DNA of 64,000 nt. It comes from Vreelandella nigrificans. GTDB lineage: Bacteria > Pseudomonadota > Gammaproteobacteria > Pseudomonadales > Halomonadaceae. The position numbers were made by a program, and so were the translations under genes. The stretch spans positions 1-64,000 of the forward strand of contig NZ_NWUX01000012.1 of the NCBI RefSeq assembly GCF_002374315.1, in the 5' to 3' direction. Below, in pieces: positions 58,422 through 64,000 of the stretch (within the stretch, counting starts at the first letter, position 1; each line of letters opens with the position of its first letter). A model generated the notes under the pieces. It was not told where the DNA came from. It was given only the letters and a program-made list of their open reading frames with translations, and made no database searches.

Positions 58422-58946
58422 ATGCCTGAAACACCCAACCTTGAACACAGCGCCCTGCCCGGTCAGCATGAGCTTTCAATGACCGTGCTAATGACACCAG
58501 ACATGGCCAATTTCAGTGGCAAAGTGCACGGTGGTGCTATTCTTAAAAAGCTTGATGAGGTGGCCTACGCTTGTGCCAGCCGCTATTCAGGGCACTATGT
58601 CGTGACGCTTTCGGTGGACCAGGTGCTGTTTAAGCAGCCCATTCATGTAGGTGAGTTGGTCACCTTCCTAGCCAGCGTCAATCATGTAGGACGCTCTTCT
58701 ATGGAAATTGGCATTAAAGTAGTGGCCGAGGATATTCGGCAAAAGCTGATTCGCCACACCAATAGCTGCTATCTGACGATGGTAGCGGTAAATGCCGATG
58801 GTAAACCCGCTAGAGTGCCGCCTTTGGCTCTGGAAACATCACTACAAAAATTACGCTATGACAAAGCTGCACTGCGCAAAAAACTGCGCAAGCAGGCAGA
58901 GCAGGAAGAGTTGTTAACCCAACAGCACCATCAGCTAAATTCCTAG
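58422..58946 (+). CDS. Hot-dog acyl-CoA thioesterase (YciA/BACH type)
   Basis: 174 residues with GGAAGG upstream. The single hot-dog domain carries NFSGKVHGGAILKKLDEVAYACASRYSG, in which the Asp (KLDEVA) and the preceding His/Gly are the active-site features, plus VDQVLFKQPIHVGELVTFLA and the NSCYLTMVAV strand. A helical, Lys/Glu/Gln-rich extension of about 40 residues at the C-terminus is longer than in YciA. Broad acyl-CoA hydrolysis is likely. It is 13 bp ahead of the voltage-sensor-like gene, in the same operon. Confidence 0.9.
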   Translation: MPETPNLEHSALPGQHELSMTVLMTPDMANFSGKVHGGAILKKLDEVAYACASRYSGHYVVTLSVDQVLFKQPIHVGELVTFLASVNHVGRSSMEIGIKVVAEDIRQKLIRHTNSCYLTMVAVNADGKPARVPPLALETSLQKLRYDKAALRKKLRKQAEQEELLTQQHHQLNS

Positions 58947-58959
58947 ACAAGGAGTCTTC

Positions 58960-59964
58960 ATGCCCGACAGGGAGCGCTACCCACACCTGCCTAAAACCGT
59001 TGAGTATGCGCATATCGGTTGGGATTTTTTAGTTCTCGCCGTAGTGATCATCAACCTGAGTCTACTGCTGTTTGACTCACTGTTTCTGATTGCCCCACTC
59101 AATCAAGCGGTCGCTTCCATCACACCAGGTTTCCACGACTTTTACGACACAACCATACATAGCCGCTTTACTACCATAGACCTGTTTTTTGTCGCTTTTT
59201 TTATTACCGATGTTCTATTAGGCTGGGCCGTTGCCATTGCCGAGCGGCGCTATCACCGCTGGTTTTTTTACCCTTTTGTCCACTGGTACGACGTGCTTGG
59301 CTGTATCCCGCTGAGTGGTTTCCGCTGGCTACGCGTACTTCGCATCGTATCGCTACTAAACAGGTTGCACCGGCTACGTTTGATTAACGTCACCCGCTGG
59401 TCAATCTATCAGTTTGCCGCCAAATACTACGATATCCTGCTAGAAGAGCTCTCAGACCGTATTGCTCTACGCCTGCTTGGCAATGTGCAGCAGCAAATTG
59501 TTGCCAGCGACTCGCTTACCGAGCGGGTCATCGACCGAGTCATCATGCCGCGTAAAGACCAACTCATTCACGAAATAGCCCAGCGGTTAGAGGCTACCGT
59601 CGGACAAGCTTACCAACAGAACCGCACTGCCATTATGCAAGCAATTGATGACTTGGTAAGCCGCACACTACGAGAAAGCCCTGAAATCCAAAAGCTACAT
59701 CGTCTGCCTATGGGGCAGACTGCTTCCAGCGCCATGCAAGCCTCATTAAGCGGAGTTGCCCAGCGGTTAGTTGATGAGCTGGCACTGGGTATTCACTCTA
59801 AAGAATTCCGCCAATTGGTTGAGCAAACGGCTGAAAGTGGCTTTGATAGCTGGTTAACCGTCGATGAAGGCAGTGCCCATGTCACTGAGCAGGTCCTCTA
59901 CGATATTCTGGAGATGCTCAAAGAGCAGGTGCACCGTCAGCGCTGGAAAGATCGCTACGAGTGA
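58960..59964 (+). CDS. Voltage-sensor-domain-like membrane protein without a pore
   Basis: 334 residues with AAGGAG before the ATG. Four hydrophobic segments fit S1 (about 21-46), S2 (72-94, with Asp84), S3 (105-117, with WYDVLGCIPL and Asp111) and a charged S4 (121-141) with arginines at 122, 125, 128, 135 and 138, mostly every third residue. This is the classical voltage-sensor layout, close to the S1-S4 part of ion channels. No S5, pore loop or selectivity filter follows: residues 150-334 are hydrophilic, helical and probably cytosolic. Relatives are often annotated as ion transporters. Function is unknown; it could be a proton channel, sensor or scaffold. It follows a thioesterase gene by 13 bp. 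Confidence 0.7.
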   Translation: MPDRERYPHLPKTVEYAHIGWDFLVLAVVIINLSLLLFDSLFLIAPLNQAVASITPGFHDFYDTTIHSRFTTIDLFFVAFFITDVLLGWAVAIAERRYHRWFFYPFVHWYDVLGCIPLSGFRWLRVLRIVSLLNRLHRLRLINVTRWSIYQFAAKYYDILLEELSDRIALRLLGNVQQQIVASDSLTERVIDRVIMPRKDQLIHEIAQRLEATVGQAYQQNRTAIMQAIDDLVSRTLRESPEIQKLHRLPMGQTASSAMQASLSGVAQRLVDELALGIHSKEFRQLVEQTAESGFDSWLTVDEGSAHVTEQVLYDILEMLKEQVHRQRWKDRYE

Positions 59965-61359
59965 CTATACCGTCACTGGAGTATTAGGCGGCTGAGTAAG
60001 AGACTGCTTAATCGTCGCCAGTGCACTGCTTAGCGCCTGCTGATCTTTAGCGGCGCCAATACAGATGCGGATTGCTTGAGGGGCCGGCGTACTGCCCACA
60101 CAAAAGGGTTCGGCGCTGGAAACCTTAACGCCACTATGCAGTAAGCGTTCACATAGTTCGAGGGCGCGACACCCATCGGGAAGCATTAGCCAGATATTGC
60201 TGCCATGGGAGCGGTTACTCAATTGATAGCCAGATAAAATGTCGGCCGCCAACGTTTGCCGTGCTGCTAACTCCTTGGTTTGCCACTCCAGTAATGTTCG
60301 GGCGGCAGGCTGGTTAATCCAGTGGCAGGCAACGTCTACCATCAGTGGCGGTACCATCCAACTCTGCGCTCTTAGTCCTGTCGCAAGGCGCTCTAGTAAC
60401 ACATTAGGCGCACGCAGGATGCCTATACGCAACCCGCCCGCTAATACCTTCGCTGTACTAAAGACAAATAGCGTCCGTTCTGGTGCTAGCTGGTAAAGCG
60501 GTATACCGCGTTGCTCAACAGGTAAATACTGCACACCATCTTCCAATAGCCATATGTCGTAGCGCCTCGCAAGCGCCACCAGTTGGTGGCGACGCGCTTC
60601 ACTCAGACAAACACCAGTGGGATTGTTCTGGTCGGGCGTTATATAGATTAAGCGAGGAGGCTGACGGGCACACTGTGCTTCCAGCGCATCCATACTCATC
60701 CCCCCCTCATCAAAGGTGATGCCCACCATTTTGAGGTGGGCTTGCTGAGCAGCGCTGATTGCCCCTGGGTACGTTAATGCATCCGCCGCCATCAATTCAC
60801 CCGGGCGCAACAGTGTATTTAACACCAAACTAATACCATGCTGCCCTCCCTGGGTAATCAGTAACTCATCACTGACCAACGGCATACCTAGCTCTGCAAG
60901 CCATTCTGTTAGCAGGTCACGATGGCCCTCGCTGCCTCTGGCATCCAAATAGGAGACTCCCCGCATTAATGCTGCGGGAGACGTACTCACTGCGCTCAAT
61001 GCGTGACTGAATGCCTGCTGACGTAGCGGATGAGGCGGCGGCAAGCTTAGGCTTAAATCGATGACGTCACTGTCGTCACTCGGCAGCCGCGCCATATCAA
61101 ACGTGGCCCTCAACGCGGGCTGTTTGACATAAGTGCCACTGCCCACCCGCGCGACAACCCAACCATTATGCTCAGCTTCCGCATAGCCTCGGGTAACCGT
61201 CCCTACGGTTACTCCCAGTGCATCGGCTAAGCGCCGCTGGGGCGGTAGTCGCTCTCCCGGGGCGAGCGTGCCAGCACTAATTGCCTCTCCAATCGCATGG
61301 GCAATGGCCCGGTAACGCGGCCCCGGTATTGATTCAAGCTCAGGCATCCAAATTGTCAT
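59965..61359 (-). CDS. MocR-type GntR regulator with aminotransferase domain
   Basis: 464 residues. N-terminal GntR winged HTH (GPRYRAIAHAIGEAISAGTLAPGERLPPQRRLADALGVTVGTVTRGYAEAE), then a fold-type I aminotransferase domain. The PLP lysine is Lys304 (STAKVLAGGLRIG) and NPTG lies at 246-249. Such regulators sense PLP or an amino-type ligand. The gene is divergent from a LysE-family exporter and most likely controls it. Its stop is adjacent to the stop of the voltage-sensor gene (no gap). No strong ribosome site is visible. Confidence 0.9.
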   Translation of the reverse strand: MTIWMPELESIPGPRYRAIAHAIGEAISAGTLAPGERLPPQRRLADALGVTVGTVTRGYAEAEHNGWVVARVGSGTYVKQPALRATFDMARLPSDDSDVIDLSLSLPPPHPLRQQAFSHALSAVSTSPAALMRGVSYLDARGSEGHRDLLTEWLAELGMPLVSDELLITQGGQHGISLVLNTLLRPGELMAADALTYPGAISAAQQAHLKMVGITFDEGGMSMDALEAQCARQPPRLIYITPDQNNPTGVCLSEARRHQLVALARRYDIWLLEDGVQYLPVEQRGIPLYQLAPERTLFVFSTAKVLAGGLRIGILRAPNVLLERLATGLRAQSWMVPPLMVDVACHWINQPAARTLLEWQTKELAARQTLAADILSGYQLSNRSHGSNIWLMLPDGCRALELCERLLHSGVKVSSAEPFCVGSTPAPQAIRICIGAAKDQQALSSALATIKQSLTQPPNTPVTV

Positions 61360-61410
61360 GGTGACAATAAAACCTTTGACGTAACTTCAGTGGCCATTAT
61401 GCTAACAATA

Positions 61411-61452
61411 GTACTCAAAGTACAAACAAACCATAAAATTGTATGGATACAA
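61411..61452. promoter_or_regulatory. Two palindromes, candidate operators of the MocR/LysE pair
   Basis: GTACT-CAA-AGTAC (61411-61423) and TTGTAT-GG-ATACAA (61439-61452) are perfect inverted repeats in the 96-bp divergent gap. The second ends 3 bp before the exporter start, over its ribosome-binding region, suited to repression. Confidence 0.55.
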
Positions 61453-61455
61453 AAA

Positions 61456-62061
61456 ATGAACAGTGAATGGCTAATCCTTGGCCCTGCTGCACTCTTTATG
61501 ATGTCGATGACTCTAACCCCCGGCCCTAACAACATTATGTTGACAGCATCAGGGGCTAACTTTGGTTTTCGGCGCACCATGCCACACATGTGGGGCATTT
61601 TAGGTGGCTGCTTTTTACTATTTGCCAGCATTGCGCTGGGGCTTGGGGTGTTATTTGAGCGTTTCCCAGTGGTACAGATCACTTTGCGCTGGGTGGGCAG
61701 CGCCTATTTACTCTATCTCGCCTGGAAAATAGCGACTGCGCCACCACCTAACCTTGATGGAGATCAACGAGGTGTTCCGCTAACATTTTGGCAGGCTGCG
61801 ATGTTTCAATTTGCTAACCCCAAGGCATGGATAATGGGGTTGGCACTAATGGCAGGTTTTTTGCCCGAAAGCGGCCAACCGGTTATTAATGCTTTCGTGC
61901 TGGCTGGCTTTGCAGAGGTAGTAGCACTACCTTGTATTGCACTCTGGGCAGCCTTTGGGACGGCCATAGGGCAATGGATCAAAAGCGACGGTGCATGGCG
62001 AGCTTTTAATGTCTCCATGGGGTTACTCACCGCCGCTTGTGTCGTACTAATTCTGCGTTAA
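61456..62061 (+). CDS. LysE/RhtB-family amino acid exporter
   Basis: 201 residues from the ATG at 61456; an in-frame start 66 bp upstream would begin in the operator region. Six helices; MSMTLTPGPNNIMLTASGANFGFRRTMPHMWGI is the LysE/RhtB hallmark and FQFANPKAWIMGLALMAGFLP is also family-typical. Probable efflux of an amino acid or related metabolite, regulated by the divergent MocR protein. The stop codon overlaps the stop of the opposite-strand inhibitor gene. Confidence 0.92.
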   Translation: MNSEWLILGPAALFMMSMTLTPGPNNIMLTASGANFGFRRTMPHMWGILGGCFLLFASIALGLGVLFERFPVVQITLRWVGSAYLLYLAWKIATAPPPNLDGDQRGVPLTFWQAAMFQFANPKAWIMGLALMAGFLPESGQPVINAFVLAGFAEVVALPCIALWAAFGTAIGQWIKSDGAWRAFNVSMGLLTAACVVLILR

Positions 62062-62423
62062 CCGCAGCGCAGTGCTTCAATGGTATCGTTGCTCTCTAAA
62101 TGAATATTCAAACGGTCCTCACGGTAGTCCATGGTGGCAGCGCTGTGGGGGCGTAGCACCCGCACTTGACGTGCACCACTCTCGCTTTGTAGCTGCGGGA
62201 CATTAGCCTCATCAAATAGCTCACCGATCGCGTACTGTACTGTCTCACTATCGCAGCTAGCCCCTACGGTTGATTCACCCTGACCACCGGTGGGTGGAGG
62301 GGGAGCGCTCACAGGGTCGGGCCCACTGGCACATGCGGTCAGCAATGAGGCTGCCAGCAACACTAAGCAGCCGCTGCCCAACTGCTTTTTAATTGAGTGG
62401 CTTAAGCTTGATACGTTAACCAT
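62058..62423 (-). CDS. I78-family peptidase inhibitor lipoprotein
   Basis: 121 residues. Lipoprotein signal with lipobox LLTAC (Cys31) and a Pro-rich linker; residues 57-121 match the I78 inhibitor type (CDSETVQYAIGELFDEANVPQLQ..GARQVRVLRPHSAATMDYREDRLNIHLES.. ending LRCG) with two cysteines likely bonded. Members inhibit serine proteases, for example the Aspergillus elastase inhibitor. It may protect the envelope from proteases. Its stop overlaps the lysE-type gene stop by three of four bases. Confidence 0.85.
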   Translation of the reverse strand: MVNVSSLSHSIKKQLGSGCLVLLAASLLTACASGPDPVSAPPPPTGGQGESTVGASCDSETVQYAIGELFDEANVPQLQSESGARQVRVLRPHSAATMDYREDRLNIHLESNDTIEALRCG

Positions 62424-62463
62424 TAATCTTCTTCCTTGTTTAATCGGTGGTTACCCCACATGT

Positions 62464-62493
62464 AAAACGGGCTAGGCAGTGATGCCCAGCCCG
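62464..62493 (-). terminator. Terminator downstream of the entericidin-like gene
   Basis: On the minus strand CGGGCT-GGGCA...TGCCT-AGCCCG folds with one mismatch and is followed by TTTTAC. It lies 36 bp past the small lipoprotein stop. Confidence 0.75.
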
Positions 62494-62528
62494 CTCTTCT
62501 ACTCTAACTAATAGTGCTATTTATAGCA

Positions 62529-62660
62529 TTAGCTCGCTGCATCCTGAACGGCTCGTCCGCCTTCCTGCACATCCTGTCCTGCGCCTGCCACTGTATTACA
62601 GCCCGCCAACGCACCTGCGGCGATGAGCAGAATAAAGCTGGTAGCGAGTAGTTTTTTCAT
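62529..62660 (-). CDS. Entericidin-family small lipoprotein
   Basis: 43 residues with AAGGAG 8 bp upstream. Signal peptide MKKLLATSFILLIAAGALAG followed by the lipidated Cys21, then a Gly/Ala/Gln-rich mature part of 23 residues (NTVAGAGQDVQEGGRAVQDAA). This is the standard form of entericidin A/B proteins, tiny outer-membrane or inner-membrane lipoproteins tied to stress and stationary phase. No partner antidote gene is next to it. Confidence 0.88.
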   Translation of the reverse strand: MKKLLATSFILLIAAGALAGCNTVAGAGQDVQEGGRAVQDAAS

Positions 62661-62868
62661 TAGTGTTCTCCTTAACAAGTCAGTCGAGGTACCGTCAACA
62701 TACCATCAATATAGTGAAGCTCCGTAGGCAGCGTTACCGCTTGGGAGTACTCTAAGCGTAACAGCGTTTTGCCTATTGCGCCTATTTTGCACTACCAAGC
62801 TTTACCTCAGCTGCGCGAGCAACGGCTATGCTGCTAATCATTAACTGGCCACCTGGAGCACCATTGAT

Positions 62869-63288
62869 TTGGATACCTTTGATCTCGATTCACGCTTAGC
62901 TACCGATACTTTTCCCCTCGCCGACTTACCCCTGTGCCGCGCACTATTAATGAACGATGCGCGCTACCCCTGGGTCGTTCTGGTGCCTAGAGTTGCGTCA
63001 GTCAGCGAAGTGTTTGAACTATCTACTCAAGAACAGGCCCAGCTTTGGCGTGAAGCCACAATGCTTGGAGAGGCGATGAAAGAAGCGTTTCACGGCGATA
63101 AGCTCAATATAGCTACGTTGGGCAATGTCGTTAGCCAACTACACATCCATTTAGTAGTACGTTACCGGGATGATGCAAGCTGGCCTGCTCCCGTCTGGGG
63201 TAACGGAACCCCAGAGCCTTATGAATTAACCTTGCAGGGGCAACGACGTGAGCAACTGCTAGCCCAAATTGGCAGGTTAACGTTATAG
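62869..63288 (+). CDS. HIT-domain nucleotide-binding protein with altered motif
   Basis: 139 residues from a TTG at 62869 with GGAG about 11 bp upstream. The HIT segment is QLHIHLVVR: His92 and His94 are present, but the third His of the H-x-H-x-H motif is Val96. The catalytic His of Fhit/HINT enzymes is the middle one, which is retained. PWVVLVPRV near the N-terminus and the tail DDASWPAPVWGNG fit a short HIT subfamily common in gammaproteobacteria. Substrate unknown. Confidence 0.85.
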   Translation: MDTFDLDSRLATDTFPLADLPLCRALLMNDARYPWVVLVPRVASVSEVFELSTQEQAQLWREATMLGEAMKEAFHGDKLNIATLGNVVSQLHIHLVVRYRDDASWPAPVWGNGTPEPYELTLQGQRREQLLAQIGRLTL

Positions 63289-63349
63289 CTCCAGGAGGAG
63301 AGGGCCAACACCATGCAAAACCATGCGAGCATTGGTACCGAGGGATAGG

Positions 63350-64000
63350 CTAACCTCTCAATAACGAAGACCCCTGCCGTGAAGCAGGCTCGTTCAACAA
63401 CGGCCCGCTGGCTGGCTGGGCAGCACCTGCAAGGGAGAGCGATACGCCTAGCACAATAATCAACGCTCCACCTGTAAGCGCCACCCAGCCAGCTACTTTT
63501 TCGACCATTTTCTGGCTGCGCTGTTTCTGCAGGCGCTTAGCTGCCCAGCCCCTTGCAAAAATGCTGGCAAGCGCAAGCACCGAAACAGTGATGCCCGTTC
63601 CTAGTGACATGGCAATGACCGAGGCAACTCCCACATAAAACTGCCCCAGTAGGCTTGCTGCCCCCAGCATTAGTACTGCTCCAGTACAGGGGCGCATCCC
63701 AATAGCCCCTACGGTTATCAGCGCAGTGCGCCAATCAAGCGCCTGTTGAGGTTCGATATGGTGAGCACCACCGCAGCAGTGATCATGACTGTGACTATGG
63801 TCGTGGCTGTGGCTGTGATCAACCGCATCGTGGTGCCCACCGGCATAGGCGCGGCGTAATTGCTTGGTAGCTCGCCAGCATAACCAACCGCCTAACAGTG
63901 CTACCAATATGAAACTCGCCTGCTCTACCCATACCACGCTGCCCATGGCTTGGCGGGTAACCCACCCCAATCCATGCACCAGCACCGCTACCATGACAAT
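63350..64000 (-). CDS. C-terminal part of a NicO-family Ni/Co exporter (cut by window edge)
   Basis: About 216 codons are visible; the frame is open at the right edge, so the start is beyond it. The His/Asp-rich loop HHDAVDHSHSHDHSHSHDHCC and a following GMRPCTGAVLMLGAASLLGQFYVGVAS are signatures of RcnA/NicO proteins, which use the loop to bind nickel or cobalt and export it. The first conserved motif (H-A-L-G-P-G-H-G-K) must lie outside the window. An HSHDHSHSH segment comes from a short DNA repeat. Confidence 0.85.
   Translation of the reverse strand: MVMVAVLVHGLGWVTRQAMGSVVWVEQASFILVALLGGWLCWRATKQLRRAYAGGHHDAVDHSHSHDHSHSHDHCCGGAHHIEPQQALDWRTALITVGAIGMRPCTGAVLMLGAASLLGQFYVGVASVIAMSLGTGITVSVLALASIFARGWAAKRLQKQRSQKMVEKVAGWVALTGGALIIVLGVSLSLAGAAQPASGPLLNEPASRQGSSLLRG

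Overview
The window is a typical gammaproteobacterial chromosome segment and most likely comes from a member of the Halomonadaceae (Halomonas or a close relative). The case is indirect: the moderate GC content, the Pseudomonas/Halomonas-type gene orders (fabY-coaD-ferredoxin; ubiE-ubiJ-ubiB-hisE-tatABC; argS-SPOR-hslVU), a FabY-type ketoacyl synthase, a P. aeruginosa-type HemB and a BCCT osmolyte transporter. No rRNA, tRNA, CRISPR array, prophage or insertion sequence was recognised. Nearly all of the window is housekeeping DNA in short operons.

Left edge (1-2.8 kb) is the only region with an accessory look. It holds the first 193 codons of a very large secreted adhesin: a BapA-type N-terminal prefix, a hydrophobic segment, a Ser tract and an Asp-rich tail made of perfect 18-bp repeats. 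Upstream lies an exported protein joining a BamE-like region to an OmpA peptidoglycan-binding domain. About 1.1 kb of AT-rich DNA with no credible gene follows.

2.8-17.4 kb: a leftward cluster (crotonase, radD, scpA, scpB, rluB) links helicase, condensin and rRNA modification genes; then purL divergent from mltF, followed by tadA, tesB, short-form maeB and rpmE. 17.5-30.1 kb: a rightward run with priA, argS, a SPOR protein, the HslVU protease, a DUF971 protein, the ubiquinone genes ubiE-ubiJ-ubiB, hisE and the Tat translocase tatABC.

30.2-40.3 kb: elbB, hemB, ppk1 with a striking inverted repeat in its leader, divergent metE/metR, and an RstAB-type two-component system whose kinase gene overlaps metR tail to tail. 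40.4-52.6 kb: small membrane or unknown proteins, a retropepsin-like protease with a UMF1-family MFS transporter, a BCCT transporter, an AEC permease, glnE, dgkA, dacB, and an SMR transporter coupled to a TrmB-like methyltransferase.

52.8-64 kb: fabY-coaD-ferredoxin-MATE, then an AtoE-type fatty acid permease, an acyl-CoA thioesterase, a protein that looks like an isolated voltage-sensor domain, a divergent MocR regulator/LysE exporter pair with palindromic candidate operators, two small lipoproteins, a HIT protein with a changed motif, and the C-terminal part of a NicO Ni/Co exporter.

No clearly new multi-gene system is evident. The best leads are the pore-less voltage-sensor protein, the adhesin/OmpA locus with its AT-rich flank, the 46-residue protein at 40.45 kb with a near-ideal ribosome binding site, and the unassigned inverted repeats in front of ppk1, lysE and the BCCT gene.
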